This document shows positions 33,201-43,820 of a stretch of DNA of 64,000 nucleotides, one piece after another. The position numbers were made by a program, and so were the translations under genes. The notes beneath the pieces are model-generated. The model had not been told where the DNA came from, made no database searches, and worked only from the letters and a program-made list of their open reading frames with translations. Source of the DNA: Apium graveolens (lineage: Eukaryota > Streptophyta > Magnoliopsida > Apiales > Apiaceae); NCBI RefSeq assembly GCF_009905375.1, contig NC_133648.1:88412307-88476306 (forward strand), in the 5' to 3' direction. Each line of letters opens with the position of its first letter. Within the stretch, counting starts at the first letter, position 1.

Positions 33201-34247
33201 CACCACAAAATTCAAGTCATTATCACATAAACATGCAAAAATTGATTTAAGCAACAAGAATAGTCTTAAGGACCATTCATTCGGCTCCCATATGGTCAAG
33301 GTCGAATGAAATGGATGGGAATGGCCATTTAATCATCAAGAGTTTCCCTCTCAAGATTTGGCACTTCTCCATTCCTTGTAGTCCTCTCAAAAACAACCCT
33401 AAACTCACAAGAATCAAGGTTGTATTTTGAGTTTCACTAAAACCTTTACATGCAACTTTTAAACTTAAACTTTTCACTCATCACTCTTTGAATTATGTAT
33501 GATCAAGATATAGGAAGTAACATTTACTTGATTATAAAGTGGGAGCTTGAATGAAGAATGAAGAAAAGGGAGGGGGGTATGGCTTCGGCCAAAAAGCCGA
33601 GAGGAGAGGGGAGAGCCGAGAGGAGGGGGAGGAAAGGAGGAGTGTGGAAATGGTGGGGTGAATGTGGAGTAATAATCATGTTAGTTTGGTTTTTATTTGG
33701 CCAAAAGTGAGTGGATTTGAGATTTTATAAGAGTAACCTTCCAATATAGTTAGGTAGATTTGCATGTAAGGGTAAAGTGGTAATTTGGTTAGTAGAATGA
33801 AAGTGAGTGGGGTTGGAAATACCTTCCTTGCCCCTTAGTTGAATTGGAAGAGTATTTGCATGCAAGGGTAGCCATGGAATTTGCTAATTATAACAAATAA
33901 AATTTATAAAGATTTATTTTTATAAAATAAAATACAAGTTCAAAAATTATAAAATTTATACCATAAAATAACTTGGATTTTTAGGGACTTTATAAAATCA
34001 TTTTCAAAATTTGTGAACAAAATACCTTTTAAAAGAAAAATTTTCCAAAGCTTAGAATATTCCTTATAAATCAAAAATAAAGAAATTAAATAAACTCTTG
34101 CTTTGAAAAATCATATACTACACAAAGCAAATTTATAATGCAGAAATTTTCACCCATACTAGCGTACAATTATTGAATATATTTTCATTTGACTTTAATA
34201 TCATACCCAATCCACAAATAATATTACATAAAATGCTGGTCGTAACA
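30245..34247 (-). mobile_element. Solo Ty3 LTR (4003 bp), TSD GTACA/GTACC
   Basis: + strand ends TGTCACACCCCC and GTCGTAACA, inverted at the tips. Flanks are GTACA (30240-30244) and GTACC (34248-34252), one change. In element orientation it has a C/T-rich leader zone (about 33700-33550) and a hairpin array near its 3' end (30708-30831). No coding domain. Short frames such as 31508-31753 are incidental. Confidence 0.75.
30708..30831. other. Four-hairpin array in the 4.0-kb solo LTR
   Basis: 30708-30741: GGATTAC/GTAATCC around a loop with TGATCAGCC. 30743-30758: GAACC/GGTTC, loop TCGCTG. 30780-30798: TAGGC/GCCTA. 30814-30831: GGACT/AGTCC. All stems are perfect and adjacent, 460-590 bp before the LTR 3' end. 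Confidence 0.65.
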
Positions 34248-35288
34248 GTACCTATCTCTAAAATATGATTAAAAATGGAAAAAAAGTTTTGCATAGTGTG
34301 TTGTGACATAATTGATTTTAACAAGAGATAGGTAAAAGTGATTTTGGAAACTGGATAAAATGAATCAGATATTGGTTAAAGTTGCGTAAGAGGCTAATTC
34401 GCTTGCGCGCATTTCCAAAACCGATTAGTCCAGCATAGTTAATCAGAGACCAAGCTAGTCTCTACAGATCCAGTTATTTTGTGTGAAAGCCCGATCAGCT
34501 TTCCTAGACATTTTGTGTGATAGCCCGGCCAACTATCCTAGATAATTTGTGTGGAGGCCTGATCAGCCGTCCCTAGATAACATCAAATACATATCTGATT
34601 ATGATTTTGTGGTTCCAGTAACGGAACAAGTGAATGAGGTCCCCGTAACGGAACAGATGGTTTTGGGTCCCCGTAACGGGACAAATGGTTTTGTGGTTCC
34701 TGTATGGAACGGAAGGTTTGGAAATGAAAATAGCATGCTAAAATTGAACTCTGCTATTTTTGCACAACACAAGACTGATGATATTGTTTTTCAGAGCATG
34801 CTAGTTTCGAATATCCAGTTTATGAATGTTTATACATGTTTTACTTGTTTTTTAACGAGTTATGAATTCTGTTCCTATAACTGCTTTACTTTAAATCGTT
34901 TTACTTGTTACTTATATAGTGGTACTGATGAGCAATTGATTGCTCACCCTTGCAGAATGTTTTATATATGTATTGCAGATGCCTAGAAGATTCTTCCGTG
35001 ATAGGCAGGGCAGAGTTCCAGTTCCTTCTGTGTCAGGCTCCTCTGAGGTAGTTGTGTTGGACCAAAGATGGTCTGTTGAGTTGATGTATTAAGTTAGTAT
35101 TGTTAGGATTGTTTTTAGTAAGTTGGTTTTGTGATGATTGTAACCTAAGTCATACTTAAACCTGGAAAAGATTTTGGAAAAAAGGGTTGTGTTTATATAA
35201 TAATGTTGAGTCGGATTATGTTATGTTGCTATTATTGTTATTGTTATTGATGACATCAATTCCTGACCCCGGGGTTGAGGCCGTCACA
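34248..35288 (+). repeat. 3' segment of the composite Ty3 LTR
   Basis: Runs from the solo-LTR junction to CCCCGGGGTTGAGGCCGTCACA. It contains seven hairpins (34485-34710) and the phrase GATGAGCAATTGATTGCTCACC near 34927, itself an inverted repeat (GAGCAAT/ATTGCTC). The 145-codon frame at 34549-34986 has no recognisable domain and is probably chance. Confidence 0.65.
34485..34710. other. Seven-hairpin double array in the composite Ty3 LTR
   Basis: Set 1 has an exact 34-bp step: 34485-34503 GAAAG/CTTTC, 34519-34537 GATAG/CTATC, 34553-34572 GGAGGC/GCCGTCC (one bulge). Loops are CCCGATCAG, CCCGGCCAA and CTGATCA. Set 2 has a 27-29 bp step: 34612-34627 GTTCC/GGAAC, 34639-34654 GTCCC/GGAAC (one G-U by RNA pairing), 34667-34682 GTCCC/GGGAC, 34696-34710 GTTCC/GGAAC. 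Loops are AGTAAC, CGTAAC, CGTAAC and TGTAT. Stem changes are compensated. Confidence 0.75.
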
Positions 35289-35700
35289 TGTAATGTTCTC
35301 AAGATGCCAAAGTGCAAGGTTTCAAGTGGATCCTAGAGAATCCAATCTTATAGCTATTAACAAGATCATTAGATATCTTAAGGGACTACCAACTCTTGGA
35401 GTAAAGTACCCTAAAGATATTATGCTTAACATGTTTAGAAATATAGATATAGATTACACAGGTTGTAAGAAAAACAGGAGAAGCATCTCTGAAGCTGTCA
35501 ACTTAAGTGACAGGGGAAGCATCTCAACAAGCTGTCAACTTCATGGAAGAAGATTGATTTCTTGTTATGATGAGAAACAACCTCAAATCCAACAAATATG
35601 TGGAACACTCTATGATAAGGCACCTTGACACCAATTATCATTTATTTCGAGAGCATGTCTTTTAGTCTAAGAGTCACTTGCAGAAACACTTATTAAATCA
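35289..35700 (+). pseudogene. Copia-B RNase H remnant
   Basis: The open frame to 35628 contains SARFQVDPRESNLIAINKII and RYLKGLPTLGVKYP, the classic Copia segment between RT and RNase H. A broken RNase H follows (DIDYTGCKKNRRSIS, then GRRLISCYDEKQPQ). Echoes of the domain end (TNYHLFREHVF) continue to about 35660. It is the direct continuation of the RT piece ending at 25207. Confidence 0.8.
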
Positions 35701-38700
35701 CTTGTTAAAGTTAATTTTTCAAGACTGGTTTGTAAGAGTGGGATATCATTCACTGCACATTAGTCGGAAATCCTACCTGTAAAGAATTCTTAATATAAGT
35801 TCTCAAGTATTAAAGATTTAATATTTAAAGGACTTGTGAATTTATCAGTAATCCAGTACCTCATACTTAGTGCTACTATCTTGATTATCATGATTACATT
35901 GTCAGATACATTTGTGGTAGTTAAGTATTATAACATTAAGTTTGAATATTATTTTAATTGGTTTAAATTATAATTGTAGACAATTCCATTCCATATCAGT
36001 ATCATAATTTAAATTATATTAAAATAATATGCAACATAGTTATTTGTATCTTGTACGAATAATTGTGATACTTTTAGTATTAGTGATATTATTTAGAATT
36101 TTTGTTCTAAGTAATCAATGCTTATTTCTAAAATCACTGATATTGAAAGTTGAAGTAGTTTCTAAGTCATGTGTATAAAACTCTCAATATTTTATATTCT
36201 TAGAAAGTATTTCTAAAATTAATAATTATCCAAAAAGTGATTGCCATGTATATAAGTCATATATCTTTTTGGTGATTATTCAAGGATAATTTTAAGTATT
36301 TAAGTGCTAGTATCTAATTCATAGATATTTAGTATTTATTTATTTAATATTTATTTTGGGTTGTTTGGATTATGGAATTTGAAGCAATTCAATGATTTTT
36401 ATTTGCTCCATAATTCAAACTAACTTAAAATAAATAAGCACAATGATTGATTATAACTAAATTTTCAACAATTGATATCTAGTATATTGATTGTAACTTA
36501 TGTGTTATAAGTTAATCAAGAAATTTTGATTTTAGTGAATTTAGCAATGCTTATATCTCAAGAATTCACTGAAATGAGAATATGATTGTAGCATGATTAG
36601 TTGTGTGCTAATTCTTGACTTATATCAGTTAATGATACTTAGTTAAGAGTTTAACTATGAACTAATTGTGAAGTATTAGTATTTGTTACATTAATTAGAA
36701 CTTATATAAGTAATCAATGCTTATCTTCAGTCACTTATTCTAATATACAAAGTCTGGAAATTTTTCTTAAGTACAACTATGGTTAGAATGTTTGATTGCT
36801 TTATTAGAAGTAACCATATGTTGTCAAGTTAGAATAATTTTTATACTTACTTGCAAATTCCTAAATACTTTGATATAAATTCCATACTCAATGAATCAAA
36901 GTATATGGAACTTTATATATCTTTCTAAGATTGCAAACAAGACAATGTTGGTTAATATTGCTTTATTTATTGAACCAATACTGTTTGAGGTATTACAGTT
37001 GTTAGGAGTTAACAATTATATAACATATGAAATTGAATGATAATGTCTATTTGATAGATAATTGATACTTAATTGATTGATATCTTATTTTAATATATTC
37101 AAATTATGATGTTAGACAATCTCATGTCAAATCAGTTTCATGATTTAAATAATATTAAAGTAGGGTGCAACATAATTATTGGTATCTAAAGTACTTGACA
37201 AGTATCAGTCAATGATATATTGTTAATAGATAATTGTGAGATTTAAAGTTCTAGTGAATTTATATGAGTTGCTATATTTGACAGATTCACTACAATTTGA
37301 AGTTAGCAGCATAGTCATTCTTATTAAGATTATTTATCAATAAACAATATTGTTGGTAATAGTTTTATAAAGATAGATTATGGAGCTTTTGACATGAATG
37401 AGAATTTCTTAGACTTTACCCTAGATGATCAATGCTTTTAGAAAAATTCATTCATATTGAAAGACAAAATTTTTCTTTCTCCTCTTAATACTACTATGTC
37501 ATCAGTCTGTGTCTTATCAAATCATTTATCTTTTTTGGCATAAAAACAGACTTGTGCACTCAAACAGTTTTAGGAGAAAATCAAACTTCTTTTTATAGTG
37601 GTGATTACTTATTTCATTAAAATCTTTGTGAAATCACTATTTTACATCATTTCTCTCAAAATATTAATGTATAATTTTTATTCATTATAGATCTAAAGTG
37701 CATTTCATCTCTATATTGCCATATGTTCTGTGATACAGGTTCAGCCTCCAATGGCCTTCTTTCATTTGATAGTCATGAGGTTGAAAACCCACAACTTCTA
37801 TCCCAGACTGTAAAGACAAACACCGAAACATAATTAACCAACACTCTCTTACCCCTAAAATGAAGTTTGAATAAGCGTGAGGGAGAAAGTGCCTTAGTGC
37901 GCCACATAAGGAAGGTTCTGAAGTCAACCCAACTGCTTTGTCTCCTACAAAGTTGAGATATATTAAAACTGAGGCAACTTCTAGCTCCCATACATTTTCT
38001 CAAAAAGATGTAATGGCTGAAAAGGCACAAAACAGTTACTAGATTCATCCTCTCAACAGGGTGCGTCTATTAAAATTCGCCTGTCGGCCAGGGTATCCGA
38101 TATAGTGTTACCACCTCAAACATAAACAATTCTTGATGCACAAGGATAGGTTACACACACAAAGGAAGAGTTGGCGAAAACAAGAGTTTCGACCATTTTA
38201 AGGTTAGATTCGATTGTTCAAGGTTTTTTAATGGACCAATTACCTTTACGAGTGTTAGGAGAGGATACTGATCCAATAACCATATGTAAGTGGTCAGTGT
38301 CTACCTCCCCAGGCTTAAATCCCCTGGATGCATCTGCGGATAATGGATCTGACATTGGTGCAGATCGGCAACTTGTTGACAATGATTCAGATTTACCTGA
38401 TGAGTCACAAGGAAATGTCTTCACAGACATTAGAAGGGAACTTTGATCTTTATGCTAAATTCTTTGGATCATTGTTTGCCTTCCCGGAGTTCAAATTTGG
38501 AACCCTAAAAGGGAAACTAGCAGCTTGTAGATTATGACTCAGATTCATCTAACGAGTCTAACGAGGATGGGGATTTGCGAACACCCATTGCACCACCTAT
38601 GACCTCCTTAAGGATGGCTAAGGTGATTTTCCTTGCAGGTACAGCTGGATTTTAGAGCTATGAGAGGAGTGATACTCTTGTGAGAATATGTGTAAACACA

Positions 38701-39705
38701 AGTGGAAAGAAGAGTGAAACACTTGTGAGGTACACAAAATAGAATCACACACTCACAGTAAACCAGACAGAGAAACACCATATCCCATTCCCTATCCCTA
38801 AACATGATTCTTGACACTTTAGGACCTAACTAGGGATCCAACCTGATGCTTTAGGACCTAACAATGGTTGGGGCCTAACAGTTATGATCTAAATTTGGGA
38901 GGTATAAGGAGTTGAGAAGATTGGTAAATATGATGACCAACAGTGATGTCATTTCTGCAATATTTAAAGGGACATGGTTGATCAGACTATGAATTGTTAT
39001 TCCTTTTCCAACCAATTAAAATATGGGAACTCCTTTAGACAATAACATACATTCCTTCTCTAAGGGGGAGATAAAAGCTTAAGTAATAGTTTGGAGGATT
39101 CCTCAACTAAGGGGGAGAAATAGCAGGCAGGTGAAAAAAGGTAAAACATATAACAACAACACCATTGTTGTTTGTAACTACGGATCCTATTGTACGGGAA
39201 AGATAGTAAAGACGAAGGTGATTTCCTAGTTATTAGAAGAAGTGGTTTGGTTCATCACTACTCTTCATAGGGGGATAAGTTGTTTTTCAAAAGGGGAGTA
39301 CCATTGGTTTTTATCTGCGGATCCTATTGTATGGGAGAGGTGGTAAACGATGGTGATCTCCTTTAAGAAGTTGATTCTCATAGGGGAGAAGCAAGAGAGA
39401 TATGCACTTCTCAACAGGAAATATGGTTGTACAAAAGAAGCTGTTGATGATTACTTCAAGACTGAGAAGTGTTATCTGGCAGAGAATTGAAGAACCAAGG
39501 AAATAAAGATGAAACTACTTGAAGATAAGTTCAGTGCTAGAGGAACAAGCATCTTTCATTTCAGTTACCCAAAAAATCTGGAAATGCAGTATTTGATCCA
39601 GAAAACCAATATCATTATTTACAAGTCCTGGTACTTTACTGTTTCTAGTTGTTAGTTGAGTTATCCTCTCTATTTAATTTGTTTGTTAGGTATACTAATC
39701 AAATA
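35701..39705 (+). other. Long region between RNase H and the 3' LTR of Copia-B
   Basis: SIRE-type elements carry a long, often env-like, region here. 35800-37690 is AT-rich, with two diverged direct copies of a segment (about 35950-36050 versus 37080-37190). 38171-38446 is open on the + strand (91 codons, acidic, with ..SADNGSDIGADRQLVDNDSD) and is followed in other frames by SDSSNESNEDGD. This may be a decayed accessory frame; no family is recognised. GGGGGAGA-type purine blocks recur at 39062, 39110 and 39270, typical of SIRE 3' ends. Confidence 0.45.
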
Positions 39706-39714
39706 GGGGGAGAT
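39706..39714 (+). other. Polypurine tract of Copia-B
   Basis: GGGGGAGAT directly before the 3' LTR; it primes plus-strand synthesis. Confidence 0.75.
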
Positions 39715-41139
39715 TATTGGTGAGACTGCGTAGTTGTATTAACAGTTACGTGATAACTCAACACGAGAACAACACTAGAACAGGAGAGGCTAATAATACT
39801 ACGACTATACAAGAAATTAGAAGAAATGAAGACAAGGCAAATATAAAAAATCAAAGGATTAGAAGAAAGCTTGAAGTCTTTTTACAGGTCACTGAAAGAA
39901 GCTCATTAATATGTTCATACCTCGGTAAAAAATAAAGGTTAAAGACTTTTAGGGTTTCAGAAATGATGATGATTCAGTGTATAAGTGCTACCAGAAGATT
40001 TCAGTGTATTGGCATTGATTGGAGATAAATAGTGTATGAAGCATAGGAATCTAAAGAATTGAAGACATGGTAAAGAAGACAGCTGCAGTCTTGAAGTTAT
40101 ACTCGTTGACAGGAGTTCATTTATATGTTCAAGCATCGGTGAAGAACAGTGAATGAAGTATTCAAGATTGTAATAGCAATGAAGACGTTGTATAAAGTAC
40201 CAGAAAGGATTCCAGTGAAAGTACAGTTGTTTATTGACAGTCAGTGTTCGAAGCAGTAAAGTTGTTGCAAGCTTAACAATGTAATCAAGGCTATAATACG
40301 AAGACCTGAATCAGAGCTAGTCATCTGTGAACCAGACCAGTTGCACTAGGCGTCAGCATTTCATGAAAGGAATCTAAGTATTATCATTAGAAGGATTGTT
40401 AAGTGATGATTCGTATCAGGGAATACAGGTTTTATGATTCAGACGAAGACTCAAGAGAGAAGACTTGAAGATAGGAAAACTCAGGGAATGCAATGCTCTA
40501 CAGAAACTAAGTCAAGGTGATCACTACTTTGTAGTAGGAGTCATCCTGATCAGTATATTGATCTTCAGAAGCAATATCCTGGAAGTACGGTTCAATATTT
40601 CAATACATAAACTGATCTTGACTTAGTGTGATATATAAAGAAGCAAAAATATTCTAAGGCAGAAATACCACTCTAGTCGCCATAGAGGTTGTCAAGGCTA
40701 GAAGGAAGCCCCTGTGGTCGCCACAAGGGAGGTCTCCATAGAGCTGTTGGCCCTAGGTAACCTCTGTGGTCGCCACAAAGGAGTTGGTGTAATTCACACT
40801 CTATGGTCGCCATAGACCTGTTGGCTCTAGGTAACCTCTATGGTCTCCACAAATGAGTTGGTGTAATTCACACTCTGTGGTCGCCACAGAGCTTCCCACA
40901 CTAGGGAAACACTGTGGTCGCCACAGAGCAGTTGGAGTGCTAAGGAAACATTGGAGTCGCCATAGAATAGAGATCATGTACTCTTGGTCGCCACAGAGCT
41001 TGTATTACCTTGGTCACCACAGAAGTACTTCTCTCCTCAACCACATCTTTATTGAATATAAAGACTACACTTTGAAGCAGAAAAATAACAAGTATTGTTC
41101 TGAGTTTTCATCTTCTTCTCCAACGAGAGGAGATAAAAC

Positions 41140-42159
41140 TGTTGGGCTTTACTGAGCAAGCCTAACTCTACATTAGTATGATATTGTCCGCTTTGGGCCG
41201 AGCCTGCACGGATTTGTTTTTGGGCACCTCCCAAAAGGCCTCATACTTATTGGAGTTAACTGGCTGCTTATATTCTAGCAATCTGCCCCTCCCACAAATG
41301 ATGTGGGACAACTCCTAACAATCCCCTCCTTCATACATCACACATCGGGCCCGACACATGTCGATTCTGCCTCCTTCAGTGTGACCAGGCTCCCCCTCGA
41401 CCCATACTGAAAGTCCATCTGGCTATTTGCTCCCCCTAGGCCCATACTGGAAGGCCCGTCTGCCTTTTCCTTGAGCTCATTCTAAGGCAAGCCCATCTGC
41501 CTCTTCCTAGATCACTTCTGGAGCCCATCTGAGATTGTTATGGACCGTTTATAACCTGAAGCTCTGATACCACTTGTTGGGCTTGCTGAGCAGGCCTAAC
41601 TCCACATTAGTATGATATTGTCCACTTTGGGCTGAGCCCGCACGGGTTTGTTTTTGGCCACCTCCCAAAAGGCCTCATACTAATTGGAGTTGTCTGGCTG
41701 CTTATATTCTAGCAAACTGCCCCTCCCACAAACGATGTGGGACAACTCCTAACAATCTCCCCCTTCACACATCGGGCCCGACACCTGTCGATTCTGCCTC
41801 CTTCAGTGTGACCAGGCTCCCCCTCGACCCATACTGAAAGTCCATCTGGCTATCTACTCCCCCTAGGCCCATACTGGAAGGCCCGTCTGCCTTTTCCTTG
41901 AGCCCATTCTGGGGCAAGCCCATCTGCCTCTTCCTAGGTCACTTCTGGAGCCCATCTGAGATTGTTATGGACCGTTTATAACCTGAAGCTCTGATACCAC
42001 TTGTTGGGCTTTACTGAGCAGGCCTAACTCCACATTAGTATGATATTGTCCGCTTTGGGCCGAGCCTGCACGAATTTGTTTTTGTGCACCTCCTAAAAGG
42101 CCTCATACTTATTGGAGTTAACTGGCTGCTTATATTCTAGCAATCTGCCCATCCCATAA
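41140..42159 (-). repeat. TRIM minus-strand half: LTR-int-LTR-int-LTR
   Basis: LTRs at 41140-41320, 41575-41754 and 42002-42159. Primer sites (GGTATCAGAGC on the minus strand) adjoin the second and third LTRs near 41561-41571 and 41989-41999. The third LTR is cut about 24 bases short (ends ..CCCATCCCATAA), exactly where the inverted half begins. Confidence 0.88.
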
Positions 42160-42160
42160 T

Positions 42161-43190
42161 TGTTAGGAGTTGTCCCACATCATTTGTGGGAGGGGCAGTT
42201 TGCTAGAATATAAGCAGCCAGACAACTCCAATTAGTATGAGGCCTTTTGGGAGGTGCCCAAAACCAAAACCGTGAGGACTCGGCCTAGAGCGGACAATAT
42301 CATACTAATATGGAGTTAGGCCTGCTCAGCAAGCCCAACAAGTAGTACCAGAGCTTCAGGTTGAGACGGTCCATAACAATCTCACGTGGGCTCCAGAAGT
42401 GACCTAGGAAGAGGCAGATGGGCTTGCCCCAGAATGGGCTCAAGGAAAAGGCAGATGGGCCTTCCAGTATGGGCCTAGGGGGAGCAAATAGCCAAATGTA
42501 CTTTCAGTATGGGTCAGGGGGAGCCTGGTCACACTGAAGGAGGCAGAATCGACAGGTGTCGGGCCCGATGTGTGAAGGGGGAGATTGTTAGGAGTTGTCC
42601 CACATCGTTTGTGGGAGGGGCAGTTTGCTAGAATATAAGCAGCCAGCTAACTCCAATTAGTATGAGGCCTTTTGGGAGGTGCCCAAAAACAAATCCGTGC
42701 GGGCTCGGCCCAAAGCGGGCAATATCATACTAATGTGGATTTAGGCTTGCTGAGCAAGCCCAACAAGTGGTATCAGAGCTTCAGGTTGAGACGGTCCATA
42801 ACAATCTCACGTGGGCTCCAGAAGTGACCTAGGAAGAGGCAGATGGGCTTGCCCTTGAATGGGCTCAAGGAAAAGGCAGATGGGCCTTCTAGTATGGGCC
42901 TAGGGGGAGCAAATAGCCAGATGTACTTTTAGTATGGGTCGAGGGGGAGCCTGGTCACACTGAAGGAGGCAGAATCGACAGGTGTCGGGCCCGATGTGTG
43001 AAGGGGAGATTGTTAGGAGTTGTCCCATATCGTTTGTGAGAGGGGCAGTTTGCTAGAATATAAGCAGCCAGCTAACTCCAATTAGTATGAGGCCTTTTGG
43101 GAGGTGCCCAAAAACAAACCCGTGCGGGCTCAGCCCAAAGCGGACAATATCATACTAATGTGGAGTTAGGCCTGCTCAGCAAGCCCAACA
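42161..43190 (+). repeat. TRIM plus-strand half: LTR-int-LTR-int-LTR
   Basis: LTRs at 42161-42340, 42586-42765 and 43011-43190, each 180 bp (TGTTAGGAG...CCCAACA). Primer sites at about 42343 (mutated, AGTACCAGAGC) and 42768 (TGGTATCAGAGC). Purine tracts precede 42586 and 43011. Confidence 0.9.
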
Positions 43191-43628
43191 AAAACAAGCA
43201 ATAAAGAAAATACAGAGAAGCTCGGGGAACATTGTAAATCTGTTTAACTTCTTACCGGAGTAACGTTATAATGCCCAATTTAATTTTTGTATATTCATAG
43301 GGGCATTATAATCATTACTCGGTAATTAATTCCTTAGACAAACAAAAGCTAGATTATTGTATAGGATTTAATTTATATATCTTTGTAGAAGCAAGAACAT
43401 TATTGTTCTTGGATTGTAGCCGGTTAATTTATTTACCGGAGTGTGGCAACACCCCTCGCGGATTTATATATGAATATATATTTCCCCGATTATCTTGTAT
43501 TCCTCATTTTATATTCCCAAACATTATTCTCCTCAAGAACATCCGCTAAAGATTCGAAAGAATTTTTAATTTATTGATTATCGTATTCAACCCCCCTTCT
43601 ACGATAATTTGGGACCTAACATAATTGT

Positions 43629-43820
43629 TACAAAGAAAGTCGTTAAGGGTAAACCAAGGACATGTAGTTGATGGATCCAATGCCTTAGTTGTCAATGACA
43701 GTGAAGCAAATGAAGATGAACAAGATGCAAAGGCTCTAGTCATTCATGTTGTTGAGCAAAAGAACAAGGGACCTCAGAAAAAAGTTGTTTTGGAGCTAGA
43801 TAAAGATGAATACTACACCC
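43629..43820 (+). pseudogene. Copia-A gag, segment 2
   Basis: Resumes the gag frame after Copia-B with QRKSLRVNQGHVVDGSNALV, then an acidic stretch ending LELDKDEYYTL. The frame is cut at 43820 by the Copia-C LTR; its next codons (DELDEMDQSM) are at 51791. Confidence 0.85.

Larger units (their letters stand above)
25208..35288 (+). mobile_element. Composite Ty3 (Tekay-like) LTR block inserted in Copia-B, TSD TGTAA
   Basis: It begins TATAACGACTTG (from TGTAACG) and ends GAGGCCGTCACA, with TGTAA at 25203-25207 and 35289-35293. Copia-B pol reads through cleanly when the block is removed. No Ty3 coding domain was found, so it appears to be a solo LTR expanded by nested LTRs: a related + strand LTR segment (about 26881-29613), a minus-strand LTR tip (29614 to about 29960) and a complete solo LTR (30245-34247). 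Own-sequence pieces are about 25208-26880, 29961-30244 and 34248-35288. Confidence 0.75.
41140..43190. mobile_element. Inverted tandem TRIM array (six 180-bp LTRs), TSD AAAAC
   Basis: TRIM elements are miniature LTR retrotransposons without genes. One block, flanked by AAAAC at 41135-41139 and 43191-43195, holds three minus-strand LTRs with two internal segments, then three + strand LTRs with two internal segments. Internal segments carry the initiator tRNA-Met primer site and an AAGGGGGAGAT purine tract. The outer termini are TGTTGGGC... and ...GCCCAACA. Confidence 0.9.
16805..43621 (+). mobile_element. Copia-B: old SIRE-type Copia element with three large nested insertions
   Basis: The 5' LTR is 16805-18736, the primer site 18739-18750, degraded gag-pol runs from 19681 to about 35700, the polypurine tract is just before 39718, and the 3' LTR is 39718-43621. 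ATTGT stands at 16800-16804 and 43624-43628 as a target duplication, with two extra bases (TA) between the 3' LTR terminus and the right copy. The first 140 bases of the two LTRs differ at roughly one position in ten by eye, so it is much older than Copia-C. It holds insertions at 23697-24959, 25208-35288 and 41140-43190. Confidence 0.85.
39718..43621 (+). repeat. 3' LTR of Copia-B, split by a TRIM insertion
   Basis: TGGTGAGACTGCG at 39718 to GGGACCTAACA at 43621. It matches 16805-18736 in order, including the GTCGCCAC hairpin array (about 40680-41020) and the TAGCCGGTTAATTTATTTACC phrase (43419). It is interrupted at 41140-43190. Net length is about 1.85 kb, a little shorter than the 5' LTR, with small indels in the array. 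Confidence 0.87.

Noticed and set aside
34549..34986. 145-codon open frame on the + strand
   Set aside because: It lies wholly inside a Ty3 LTR across the hairpin array; no domain, and the repeated VPVTEQ-like words come from the DNA repeats.
38171..38446. 91-codon acidic frame near the 3' end of Copia-B as a host gene
   Set aside because: Located between RNase H and the 3' LTR of an old retroelement, no domain, overlapping frames equally open; kept only as a possible decayed accessory frame.
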